64,000 nt of DNA from Anaeramoeba flamelloides (taxonomy: Eukaryota; Metamonada; Anaeramoebidae). Below, piece after piece: positions 25,201-36,164 of the stretch. The stretch lies in NCBI GenBank assembly GCA_027625915.1, contig JANTQA010000015.1, positions 3,749,001 through 3,813,000 of the forward strand, read 5' to 3'. A program made the position numbers and the translations under genes. Position 1 is the stretch's first letter. Every line of letters begins with the position of its first letter. The notes below the pieces were generated by a model that saw only the letters and a list, made by a program, of their open reading frames with translations, was not told where the DNA came from and made no database searches.

Positions 25201-27635
25201 GAAGTGAAAGTGAAAGTGAAAGCGAAAGTGATCAAGAAAGTGATAGTGATAATAATGAGAGTGATAATAATGAGAGTGATAGTTCTGCCAAAAGTGAAAC
25301 AGAAAACTCAGATAAGGAAATACCATTACCTGATGAATTACCTGAAGAATTACCTGATGAATTACCTGGAATAGAAACTGAAGATTTGCCACAAGATTTA
25401 ATAAAACAAGAAATTGAAATTGAGATGGAAAATGATCAAAAAGAAAAAGAAAACAATTCTGAAAAGCAAATTGAAAAAAAAGATAAAAAGGCAAAAGAAA
25501 AAGAAAAGGAAAAGGAAAAGGAAATTGATGAAAATTATATTTTAGTAATCAAAAATATTTATTTAATTCTCTCAAGAAAGAATCCTGAACTTAGTATATC
25601 CTTTTTATGTAAACAATTAACACAATACGAAAATCCACCAAATGATTTAAGAGAATTTATACAATGGGTTAATATCAAAAATGATAATATTAATATTCAT
25701 CAAAATAGTTCATTAATTTTATTGGAAGATTTAGTTTTGGAAAATAACTTAATAATTAATAAATGTTTGCCAATATTATTGCATTACGGTTTAATTTTAA
25801 GGACAAATGAAACTGAAAATAAAAGAATTAATAATGCACAAAAAGAAATTTTCAGAAATTTAATAAATTCAATCGAAATAAAACCAAATATTAATCATAA
25901 AACTCAAAATACTGAAATTGATGATTTAATTCAAAATGATAATACAAATCTTAATTTTGAAAAAATAAATAAATTGATAGACTTTTTTACGCCTTATAAT
26001 GAAAATTTAAGAAACTATTGGTCAGAACTATCCCTGTCAATGGCATTTAAATCAGGAATTGTTGATTATTCAAAATATTCTATTAAAATCTTTTCAATGT
26101 TATCAAATTCTTTTAATGACACAACTTTTAAAAAAATTATTTTAGGTTCAAGTATTTTATTAAATCAAAGAATTGAATTAGTACAATATTTAATTGAATT
26201 TTTAAACAATAATATTAATGATGATAATTTAAGTAATAATAAAAATAATACAAAATACCTTATATACTTTTTAAATCTGTTATTATTTGTCAATAATGAA
26301 AAAATATATAATGACTCTATTGATTTATTCTTAAAATTAATTACTAAAATGAAAATGAATAATTTAGATATTAATGATATTCTCAATTCAATAAATGAAA
26401 TATGGTTATTTAATTTTGAAGAAAAAGATAACCAATTAATAAATACTAAAAGACATATATGGAATGAGAAAATTAAAATTTTAGAATATTATGCAAATGA
26501 TGACGATGAAGAAGATCAAGAAAAACAAAATGAGAAGGATAATACCACCAAGAGTGGTGATGATGAAGATGACAAAGAAGATGATGAAGATGATAGTGAA
26601 AATGAAAAGGATAATGAAGATGATGAAGATGATGATGATGATGAAGATGATGAAGATAAAAAGAAAAAGAAAAAGAAAAGAAAAAGAAAATCAAAGAAAA
26701 AAAAAAGAGGAAAAGGTAAAACTAAGAAAAAATTCAAGCCATTACAAAAGAAAGTTGAACCAACAATCCAAGAAATTGTCAATCAAGTTTTAGACAATTT
26801 AAATACATTTAAGCAAAGGGAAAGAGGAATTGAAGATAATAATAATTCAAAAAAAATTGCATTTGATCTTGGCATTGCTCGAATTTGTTGGAAGGGATTT
26901 TCTCGAATTGAGTCATTTGAAAAAAATTTAAATTTATTTGGCACCTTTGTAACTATTTATTCCAATAACTGTCCATCAGTGAATAATTATTGCTTTTCAG
27001 CAACGATGATAGCATATCTAATAAAATATTTATTAAATTCAAATAAACAACAGATTATTTTGGAATTAGAAAAATTATCTCAAACCTCAAAAAATGATTA
27101 TCTTTTAATAATTCAAAAATTTATTCAAATTTTTAATTTATCAAATGAAAACGCGATATTAATTGCCTTTTGGAAACTATTTCAAACATGCTTTAATGGA
27201 TTGGGTCAATTTTCATTTATTTTGGATGCTTTATTAACATTATTATTGGAATTTGAAAATGAAACACATCCAATAATTGTCAGTACTCTTAAAATACTCC
27301 CATATTTCCTTTCTTCATATCGATTTCCTTTATCAATCCAAGATTTTACTAATTTGAAAAATGTTTTGCAATACTTTGCTTATATACAAAGTAGTGAAAT
27401 TTCATATCATTCCAATCGTACTTTGGCTATTTTAATTTCCCACCCTCCAAATATTAACGAAGACAATTATTTACATCATCTTTCAGTTAAACAGTCTAAA
27501 AAGGAAATTATTAAATCATATGGTAAATTGGGTAATTCAAGAATCACAAAATTCTTTACTAAAAAATCAGAAATTTCTCAATCTTATTATCAAAATGCAC
27601 TCAAATTGTTTATTAATTATATATTGCTCAAGTAA
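16276..27635 (+). CDS. fry: Furry/Tao3/Mor2 family cell-morphogenesis scaffold (multi-exon, several frame breaks)
   Basis: Furry proteins are ~2,300-3,000-residue HEAT-like scaffolds that partner NDR/LATS kinases and MOB in polarised growth and mitosis. Exon 1 is 16276-16440 and exon 2 16626-17004 (an acceptor 9 nt earlier is equally in frame); a GTAAGT donor and a phase-matched acceptor at 20877 lead into the main coding block, 20878-27635. Together about 2,430 residues. Family evidence: NRHVAQRIIGLLSIE plus SFLIFTQSLRLIQFSL match the N-terminal block of FRY; YSVYFNSALLYTLGCSKEFP with LTLDLFRVITENF matches FRY [40 protein letters not shown] and YSIKIFSMLSNSF match the NKLIEFLTTRAFGPLW block. 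Insertions are K-, S/E- and D/E-rich. The frame breaks at about 20970 (in-frame TAA), 21242-21248, 21428-21436, 22520-22600, 22742-22748 and 24534-24589, all in or near A/T runs; 24590-27635 is open throughout. Either assembly indels, decay, or frameshifting. Confidence 0.82.
17334..17470. repeat. Family B palindromic MITE, copy 1 (intronic)
   Basis: A ~137-bp palindrome: 17345-17377 and 17428-17460 are perfect or near-perfect inverted arms of 33 bp (TTCGAATTTTATGCTCTGCG...) around a 50-bp loop. The outer ends read AAGGACTATCGAATTTTATG in inverted copies with mismatches, the same ends as the element at 42318-42817. In RNA the whole element would form a long stem inside the Furry pre-mRNA. Confidence 0.8.
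18786..18985. repeat. Diffuse repeat family H, copy 2
   Basis: Begins near AGTGCCGTAAAGTGCCCA and carries the same TTTAAAATAATTGAGTAAAA block as the copy near 8570. A second AGTGCCGTCAAGTGCCA motif follows at about 19430. It lies within the large Furry intron. Limits are uncertain. Confidence 0.4.
19425..19510. repeat. Diffuse repeat family H, copy 3 (fragment)
   Basis: AGTGCCGTCAAGTGCCACAG followed by a CTAACAGCTGTAAG block; these are similar to parts of the copies near 18.8 and 8.7 kb. The AGTGCC motif may mark the end of a repeat unit. Intronic, noncoding. Confidence 0.35.
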
Positions 27636-29545
27636 ATTACTTAATGGTTATATAATGCCTAAAAAAAAGAAGAAGAATGAGAAAATCAATATAACTGATT
27701 AATTTATGTTCTTTTAATTGTTAACTTTTTTTTTATTAATTTTTTATTGATATATTATTTTATTCAATAAACAGATTAAATCAAATTTTTACAATTTAGA
27801 TTCGATTTTTTCTTTTTTTATTCCAAACTATTTTTTAAAAATTTTGACTCACTTTATAATGTTAATAGAAGTTGTTTTGACTATTTATCCCAGTATTCCT
27901 ATCAAAAAAATATTTTCAAATTTTTGGAAGAATTATTTTTTCGAACAGTTGTAGAAAAAAATTAAAATAGACAAAATAAATTGTTTTAAGAGTTGATTTT
28001 TGATATCAGGGTGGTAGTAATTTGTTATTTTAATTTTAACATCAGAAATAATTTTATTTCTAAAAAAATTAAACAAAATTATTCAAGTTTCAATGTGAAG
28101 TTTAGAGGAACAACATAAAAAAAAAAAATTTATTAAATAGATCTATTAACAGGAAATTTTTATAAATAAGTGGCTTTACGGGATTTTCAAGTAAAATTTC
28201 TAATTTAAACATTTTCAAACTTTTAAACCAATCATAGAAAATATTTATAACGTGCTATTAAGAGGTTTTTTAGTCCTTGTAAATTTAAATTAGAAATTAT
28301 GAAATATTAAAAATCAAATTTTGGAATGATTTAAAAAAGTCGAAAATTATTGTAGTTTGTTGCTTTTCAGAAAATTTTAAATTTTTTTTTTATAAAGGAA
28401 ATTCAAAATGTATGTATTTAACTGGGTATAAAACTCTTTGAAGGGTTTTTTTAGATTGTGGGTTTACCTATTTTAACACCAAATTCTAGCCAGTAACATA
28501 TAATTTTACTTTCTAATAAAAATCTATTTGTTACATTTTTTTTACAGAATTGAAAAATTACATCCTGAATGTTTACAATTTATTATTTGAGTTTTCATTT
28601 TAGAAAAAAATTACCACAAAACCCTTGATCTATTGAATTCAAAATAAAAAATTTTCGGAAAACTTGTTTTTTCAAAAAAGTCTAAATTGAAAATTTGAAA
28701 TAAAATCTAATGAGAAAAAAATAAACCATCTGAAGAGGAGAGATCTTCAGTTATAAACTTAATTTTATGAATAAGTTTATAAGTTTATAAGATTGGTGCC
28801 TGAATATGAAAGTTTTTCGATCACCCATTATCTCTTAAATCTTTCTAAAAAAATTTGTTATTTCCTCAAGAGATTCTGATTACTTTAAGTCTTTAGACAC
28901 TCTCTTCGAAAAGTCTTTTGCAAAAAACTTTTTGAGTTCCTCTTTCTTATTGTAATTGAGTTGAATTCATTTAATGAATTTTAGAAATAAAGGCACTTTG
29001 ATTTGTGTTTATTTTTTTTTCTAATAAATTTTGAAAACCCTCTCAAATTAAAAACAATATATATCATTTTTTTATTTTCAAATTAAATTTAACGTTAAAA
29101 ATAATCAAGAAATGCCTTTCTCTGGTTGAAATATTTGTTAAAATCAAGATTTAATTTTTTCAAACAAAAAAAAATTTAAAGATTCCAAATTCTCGAAAAA
29201 GGTTTAAAATTTTGATAAATTGTTACTTATTTTGTTCTTTTCCCAGGTATAACCAAAAAACTTGCCTAGTTTTCGTTTATTGAGGATATTTGATTTAAAT
29301 CAGAAAAAAGATCTTTCAAAATCTTTTCGAGTTACCGTTGATAATCCAAAAAATCACAAAAAATTTCTGTAATTTCAAAGACAATTTTGGATAAACAAGA
29401 ACAATTCAAAGAATTTTATCTTTTTAACCGACAAAATTGATATAGAACTATAAAAGTTTATAATATTTAAATTTTATTATTTTTTTTCAAATAAAATTGT
29501 TTTTAAGTTCTCTTTTTTATCTTTAATTATTTATTTTTTCTTTAG
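27636..29545. other. Intergenic region between Furry and the CCCH gene
   Basis: About 1.9 kb. Directly after the Furry stop a different frame reads NGYIMPKKKKKNEKINITD before TAA at 27702, which might be the true C-terminus if the end of the gene also carries a frame break. An AATAAA motif lies at about 27765. The remainder shows no gene, RNA or repeat structure. Confidence 0.55.
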
Positions 29546-30201
29546 ATGTTTTATGATCAAACCTACAACCAACAATTTTTAAACCCTAACAGCTTCGTAA
29601 TCATTATCCTTTCAAATAAAAATCACAAAAGTATTTGTTTTTGTTTCTTAATGCGAATTTCTGAATCATCCCTTTTTTTTTTTTTCTTTTTTTATTATCC
29701 AACAAGGTAATTTATGAAAGCAACAAAGAAAATCTGCACCCACAATTCAACCACGTGAATAATTATTCTCAATTCTCACCAAATAAGCAGACAAATCCAA
29801 AACAAGTTTTTCAGAATACAACGAAAAGATCTCCAAGATCGACAAGATCACCACTCCGTCAATTAAACAGAAACCAATCACGACACACCTCTCCTTATAA
29901 AAGCCCAGGCAACTACCAAAAAAAAAAAGAATTAAAAAAACTTTTAAAGTACAAAACAGAAATCTGCAAAAACTATCATGGAGAAGGTTGCTGTTGCTTT
30001 TTTGGCCACAAGTGTAATTACATTCACAACAAAGAAAGCCCCGAGGCGATAGCACTAAGCTCGATACATACTTTGAAAAAAATGGGGATCTATCGTTTAG
30101 TAAGGAGATCTAAATTGAAAATAAGACTGAGCGTGTTTGAATCTCTCTCCAAAAAACAAAAAGGACAAAAAAATCAAAAAAAACCTTTGAAACAAATTTA
30201 A
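29546..30201 (+). CDS. Single CCCH zinc-finger protein, TTP-like (two exons)
   Basis: Exon 1 (29546-29596, MFYDQTYNQQFLNPNSF) ends at a GTAATC donor; intron of 110 bp; exon 2 (29707-30201) begins VIYESNKENLHPQFNH and runs to TAA, 181 residues in all. Residues around YKTEICKNYHGEGCCCFFGH and KCNYIHNKE form one CCCH finger close to the tristetraprolin type (YKTELC...CHFIHN), which binds AU-rich or related single-stranded mRNA elements. The spacing is unusual: C-X9-C-X5-C-X3-H (or X8/X6) rather than the TTP C-X8-C-X5-C-X3-H, because of three consecutive Cys. TTP proteins have two fingers; only one is seen. The N-terminal part is S/P/R-rich (KRSPRSTRSPLR) and the C-terminus is basic. A cytoplasmic or nuclear mRNA-regulatory role is inferred. 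The start codon follows a TTTAG, so an upstream 5' noncoding exon is possible. Confidence 0.8.
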
Positions 30202-31284
30202 TACATCAAATTCAACACACTCAAAAACCTTTTTTTTTATTCATTTTTTTTTTAATTTCTCAGGATCTTTAAAAAAAGGACAACCGTCTTGATTTTTTTG
30301 AACAACAACAACACCACCTTAACCAAGTATCAACTGTTAAAAATATTTTCATTTTGTCTTTAATTAGAAAAAACTCAAATATTTTTATTAATTGTCTTGT
30401 TTTTTTCAAGAATTTGATCAATGAATACTTGAACAAAATATTTTCATCCAAAAAATTTTTGTTTTTCAATTTAATTTTAAATAAAATTTAGACTATTAAT
30501 GGAATCTGGTTCTTAAAATAAATCTATTCTTGAATATTGAATCGAAATATTTTGAACTATTCCTCTATTTCAATTTTTTGTTTATTTTCATTTTCATTTT
30601 TATTTTGCCTCTTGGTTCATTATTTTTTATTTTTTCAAAAATGAAATTTCAATCTGTATTTAGTATTGAGTCATGGGTCAAGACATGAACCGAATTATGG
30701 GGCGAGAAACACTTACTAATTGCAACATGACAAGATTTTTGTTCATATAATAATTTTGAAAAATTAAATAAGAAGGAAAAGGAATTTTTTTGATATATCA
30801 TTTATTTTAGAAAAGCAACAATCTACTATGGGTATTATTTTTTGATTGGATCTTTAGTACTTTTATTTATTTAAATAAAAAAACAAATAGATTTTTATTT
30901 AAATTATTTTTTAACATTATTAATAAAATTTATACTTTAAATAAACTAAATACAAAATCTTTTATTCATTATTAAAAAATTTTTTCCTTTTAAAATTGTT
31001 TTTTTTTTTTACTAAATTTTTTTGATTGGTGTGTGAACTAAATTGAATTGTTTTTTCGTAATTTAAAAAAAACCCTTTGAATATTACAAGAGGCGCATTA
31101 TTATTTCAAAGAAAAAAATTCCAATTATCTAGGAAAAAAACACAAAAAAAAATTTAGATTAGAATTATATATATTTATATTTATTATTATTCCTTACTAA
31201 AAATATCAAAAAAAATATAAAAACTAATTCTATATTTTTCAGATCTACATCACTTAATATATTTGATAAAATATTGCAGTCTAT

Positions 31285-31668
31285 CCAAGTCTACCGTAAA
31301 ATTTTTTCAATATCAAATTTTTAATGTTGATTTAGATTTTTTAAAAGTGAATATAAGAATACATAAGCTCATATTGAAAAAAAAAAATTCCAAAATGAGC
31401 CAATATTCAAGAATTTTTTCTGATTTCCAAAAAATAAAAATTCATAACCCAAAATGAATCTAAACATCGAAAATTCATTGAGAAAAGACAAAAAATTCAC
31501 TCTGAAAAAAATAAATTATTTTCGATCACATCATAAGTTTATTTTTCATACCAACTCATTTTGGAATTTTTTTTTTTCAATATGAGCTTATGTATTCTTA
31601 TATTCACTTTTAAAAAATCTAAATCAACATTAAAAATTTGATATTGAAAAAAATTCAGGTAGACTTGG
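31285..31668. repeat. Long hairpin element I (about 115-bp arms)
   Basis: Arms 31285-31399 and 31555-31668 are almost exact reverse complements (CCAAGTCTACC...CCAAAATGAG against CTCATTTTGG...GGTAGACTTGG) separated by a ~155-bp loop. The outermost 11 bases of each arm are intact, so the ends may be element termini. Noncoding. The near-perfect arms imply a recent origin or ongoing arm correction. Nature: fold-back transposon or a source of hairpin RNA; both are inferences. Confidence 0.85.
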
Positions 31669-31825
31669 AACAGCTGTAAAAGCTCGAAAATAATATTTTT
31701 TTTTTTGGAATTGGGCGATTTTGAGCTTATATTTCCTTCTTAATAGTAATATAAATCATTTCATGGATAATATATCTATACATATTATGTTTTTATTATG
31801 ATTGAAATTTTTAAAAAGTTGAAAA

Positions 31826-32754
31826 AGCTAAATTTCAAAAATAGGGTCATCATTAGTATTTTCTAAATTATTGGTATGTGTGTTGTGTTAACCAAATATT
31901 CTGAACCCAATATCTTTTAAAAGTCATTATTGAATATTTAATATCAAGAAACAATCTTCTTTTTAATGAAAATTTCCCAAAGTTGAATTCATTTTTTTTG
32001 CAATTTTTCTTTCAAAATGATTCCATATTGTTATTTTTATGTTGAATGAACAAGAACATTTTTTGAAAACCGTTAATATTCAAGAGATGAGATTAATTAG
32101 CATTGGGGGAAAGGGATTGTAAAATTCAAAGAAAGTAAAACACCCAAGAAGTGTTTGCTTCGAAAACAAGTATCAACCAAATTTGCTTTAATGAGTTACA
32201 ATGGTTCCTTGAAAAGTGAAGAAATAGCAAGATCAAATAAGATCTTCTTTTCTCTTTCATTTGGAGACAATGTGATGAATGTGATCGTATTCATTTTATC
32301 TTTGAGTTCTTTGTTGTACATTCAAAAAATTGGTTTTGTTTTCGTTTTCTTTTCTTTTTCTTTTTCTTTTTCTTTCTTTTGTCGAGATTCTTTTTATCTT
32401 GAAAAAGGTATCAAGGAAAGTTTGGGTTGATACCAAATGGGCGAATAGTAAAAATCTGATAACTCTGATGGAAAGTTGTTTCAAAAGGTTCTTGGAAGCA
32501 ATGGTGAATCTTAAATGGATAATTTTAAGATGAAAAATCATTTTAAAAATAGGGTCAGATTTATTTTTTTCTTAATGGGTTTCTTTTCTCGATTCTTTTA
32601 TTAGAAATAATAATTAAAACAGAAAAGGGTGTTTTAGACAGTTATTTTTTAGTTTTAAGTTCTAATTTTTCTGGGTTGAGTTTTGGTATTCACTAAATGA
32701 GAAACTACAATTTTTTTTCAATCAAAAATTTGCCCCTATTTTTGAAATTAAGCT
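31826..32754. mobile_element. Nonautonomous DNA transposon D, copy 1 (929 bp)
   Basis: Both ends carry the inverted motif AGCTWAATTTCAAAAATAGG (left AGCTAAATTTC..., right ...GAAATTAAGCT). The whole unit recurs, nearly identical, in the opposite orientation at 39200-40123. The right side is followed by TA; the left is preceded by AA, so a TA target is only partly supported here. Internal open frames on both strands (32155-32430 and 32296-32541) are shared by both copies but resemble no transposase that I recognise and contain a CTTTTT microsatellite. High similarity between copies suggests recent mobility. Confidence 0.8.
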
Positions 32755-35252
32755 TAGAAGAACAAGTAACCTCATATTTTAATTTTTTTCCTTCTATTAA
32801 GTAATATCAAAAAATTATTTTCTTATAAATGAGAACAATAAATTTTTAGACCCAAAACAACTTCAAAAAATAAAATAAAATATATCTTCAAACTACTCAT
32901 AATTTACTCTTGAAATAATAAATTTTTTTAGTGATCTGATTACAAGAAAATATTCAATAAGAACTTAAAAATGAATTTTTTTAATTAATATCAGTTTTTT
33001 TTGGGTATAATATTTGACTTATAAAAATTACAAATGATCATGTAAATTTGAATTATAAAAATCACGGTAAGATTGGAAATGGGGATTATTCATATTAAGA
33101 ATGATGTATAAGGCAAATATAAGGAATTCTAAATTCAAAGATAATTTGAAATAATCTTGGAAAAATAAATTCAAAATAAAAATGATTTTTATGACCTGTC
33201 GACTTGACAACAATAAAATATTTTCAATGAAGTAATTGACAATTCCAGATTACTAATTTTGCGTATTCAAATTTGTGAAAAATCCTCATCTAAGAATAAA
33301 CTCAGAAAAGAAAATTTTTTACTGAGATCATATTGTATTTTTAGATTTTTGTTTTTAAAAAAGAATATTATTTAATTCATTTGATTTAATTTTTTGATAT
33401 TTGTAAAGAGACTTTTTTACTTTGATTATTATTATTTTCACTACTATTAGATACCAAAAAGCCCTTATTTAAAAAATTGTCACTGTAATCATTTTTATTT
33501 TTTTTTTCATCTTTTTTATGAACATTCTTTTTGATTATTAGCTAATATTTTGATTGAATCTATTATAAAAAATTATTAATATTTTAAAGTCTTTTTTAAT
33601 AAATATTTTTGAAACCGACTTCACAAATTTTATTTTTATAAACTGAATTTTCTGTTATAATCTGATTTTTTCATCCTTCCCCATTGGCTGTTTAAAATAT
33701 TCTGATAAATACATAAAAATCAACAATACTTAAATATTTTTCAAAGAAGTTGTATATACTTTTCAAAGAATTTTGAACAAACCTGATTCTACCCAATTAC
33801 AAATGTGTATAGTAAAATTGCAATTTTACTTTCCAAGATTTTTTTTTTTTTTTGAATTTTCTACTTTATACTCTCTGAAAAGTTTATAGTGATTATCTAG
33901 TGTATACAGGCATGTTCGTACCCGTAATTTTAGTTCTAGATTTTATAATAAGATGTGTGTATTACAGGGTGTGTTTGAGTTTATTACAGTATGTAGGGCT
34001 CGTTTTTATTATTCTAGATTCAATCAGTTTTTATTTTATTTTTTTTTTATTATGAAATAGGATGTTAAATAAGGTTTGTTTGTATAACCCTGTCCATGGC
34101 AGTGGATGTAAGCCGAATAAAGGAAATTACTAGTTTATTTTCGAAATGTCTCTGAGATAATAAAAATATTTCCTACAAATTTTTGTAATGTTATACAATT
34201 AGAAATTTCATTACAAAGATATTTTCTCTCGTTTTTTACAATCGTCTAACAATGTAAGAAAATTCAAATAAACTATCTTTCATAATAATTAACCCTTTAA
34301 AAATCAAATTTTAAATAAAAAATATTTTTAATAATTGAAGTTATCTATTATAATATAAAAATTTAGATTTTAATATTCAATATATACTCTAGAGATATTT
34401 ATTTTTTGTCTAAAAATAAAAGAAAAAAAAATAAAAAAAACTGTTCAAAAAAATTGGGACATTTATTTTGAATCAAGCATTACATAAAAAATAGAAAATT
34501 TAAAAAATTAAAAAAACCCATTTATCGATTCTCCTTCCATTTGAATAACTAAATCTAATCTCTTTTTCAGATTTGAAACAAATTTTTTCATTAATTCATC
34601 TGTTACTTCTTTCTAATTTTTCATTTTCATTTTCCATTTTAACAAAACACTATTTTGAAAAAATAAAAAAGAGAAAAAATGATTTATTTACAAACTTTTC
34701 ATTGTGAGAGGAAAAACCTCAAAACGATACAAAAGTAATTCAAAATTCAAATGTAAGATGGGACATTTATTATGAAATTTAGTTTACATCAAAGACACCA
34801 ATTCTGTACAGTCAAGGCAAGTAGAATATTCCTCAAAAATTGTAATCTTTTGTATATTATACTTTGATCAATAAAAAAAAAATTCTTCAAAAGTAAAATT
34901 GTAATTTTACCATTAACCTGGGTACGTTAAGACGACTACTTCTTAAAAGTTGCTCAAAAGGCAATTTTAAATGATGACAACTTTTCAGAGATTTTCGGTT
35001 TTGGGTTTTTTTCGGGAATATTTGATAGATTCTAAAGTTTTAATAAAAAATTAAAAAACAATTGTGTAAAATTCCCAAAAGAAAATAACTTTAAGGTTAT
35101 ATTATTAAATTGATGTTTATGGTTGTAAATATTAAAAAGATAAATTATTCAATTCATAACTTTTTGTCATAAAATCTCAGAATAAAAAGTCTCTTATAAA
35201 TAAATTTATAAGAATAATAAAAAAAAAAAAAAAACACAAAAGGAAGGAAATT

Positions 35253-36164
35253 TTAAAATCTTGCTTCTCTAAAAGAATGATACCAAGTACTTTGTTCTTC
35301 AAGATTTTCTAAAGAAAATAAAAATGTTGAATCGCTTGTTCTTATTTCAATACAACATTTTCTTTTTTGTTCAACTTTTTTTTTGATTGATCTTCCATCT
35401 TCTTTAATGTCGATTTTTAGTTCACATTGTCCATTTTCTTTATCGTAAATGGCTAATGTCCCATTGCTTAATTCGAAGAATCGTTTGTTCCATTTATATC
35501 TCCCGAACGATTTCTTCTCAGATTCTAGTTCAACAGTTGTTTTTAAGATCTTTTTGATCTGTGGTTGTAATGGTGAATTTGTTGTCTTGTTGTTTATCAT
35601 GTTTGTTTTTGTTGTTTTTGGGGATGGTGTTGTTGAAGAGGAAGCCGAAGATGATGACAATGTTGTTGTCGTTGTTTTATTTAAAGAAGAGGATTTATTG
35701 TTTTCAGAGTTGATGATATTTACAAGTAATTGTTGGTTGTTTTGAAATGGTTGTTGTTGTTGTTGTTTTGACAAATTATCGGTATTAGTAGACTTTGTAT
35801 TATTATTTTTGTTGTTTTTTTGAATTATTATCTTTTCAAATCCTTGTATTTGACTTTCAAGGAATTGTTTTTGTTTTTCTGATTGGGAAATGATTTCTTG
35901 TTGTTCCTGTTTACTGTCATTGATTTGCTCATGTAATTTTTGGATTTTGGATTTGACCTTTTGTAATGAGTCTTGGTCTTGTTGTTCAATTTGTTTGTTT
36001 AATTTGTTTAATTCTTGCTGTAATTGGATTTTTGTAAGCTCTCCTCGATCTAGCTCTTGTCGATATCGTTGTGCTTGCCTTGGAAATGACTGTAGAATCC
36101 TGTCGTTGGCTTGCTGAAATCCCTGTTTTGATTTCACAAATTGATATTCAATATATTTGCTCAT
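35253..36164 (-). CDS. Coiled-coil and C-terminal PH domain protein
   Basis: 303 residues from the ATG at 36164. The N-terminal third is a charged, Q-rich coiled coil (QAQRYRQELDRGELTKIQLQ, SKIQKLHEQINDSKQEQQ). A disordered N/S/T/Q-rich linker follows (QQQQQPFQNNQQ, SSSASSSTTPSP). The last ~85 residues form a PH domain: GRYKWNKRFFELSNGTLAIY is the canonical first strands, CCIEIRTSDSTFLFSLENLE the later strands, and EEQSTWYHSFREARF the C-terminal helix with its hallmark Trp. PH domains bind phosphoinositides or proteins at membranes. Upstream in the same frame, 36219 to about 36315 reads YDSERKLFIDNFISAVKSQD, QIKNLVGLMKVLL, then a TAA at 36216-36218, then NSKQVEKNNSVLKNKIR into the ATG. So the coiled coil may begin earlier, broken by this stop, or the upstream part may be a separate frame. 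Confidence 0.82.
   Translation of the reverse strand: MSKYIEYQFVKSKQGFQQANDRILQSFPRQAQRYRQELDRGELTKIQLQQELNKLNKQIEQQDQDSLQKVKSKIQKLHEQINDSKQEQQEIISQSEKQKQFLESQIQGFEKIIIQKNNKNNNTKSTNTDNLSKQQQQQPFQNNQQLLVNIINSENNKSSSLNKTTTTTLSSSSASSSTTPSPKTTKTNMINNKTTNSPLQPQIKKILKTTVELESEKKSFGRYKWNKRFFELSNGTLAIYDKENGQCELKIDIKEDGRSIKKKVEQKRKCCIEIRTSDSTFLFSLENLEEQSTWYHSFREARF

Larger units (their letters stand above)
30202..35252. other. Intergenic region with a long hairpin and a 0.93-kb TIR element
   Basis: No gene is supported. The stretch holds a large inverted repeat (31285-31668), element D copy 1 (31826-32754) and an island at about 33880-34130 that is visibly less A/T-rich (GTGTATACAGGCATG, TGTCCATGGCAGTGG) but has no open frame. 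Remaining sequence is featureless and A/T-rich up to the PH gene. Confidence 0.6.

Noticed and set aside
25093-25494. Antisense open frame rich in H and F opposite the Furry S/E-repeat region
   Set aside because: A shadow of the GAAAGT repeat coding for S/E on the plus strand.
26473-26793. Open frames in other phases and antisense to the Furry D/E/K region
   Set aside because: Shadows of trinucleotide-rich low-complexity coding sequence.
35449-36117. Plus-strand open frames opposite the PH gene
   Set aside because: Antisense shadows of Q/N and coiled-coil codons; no domain.
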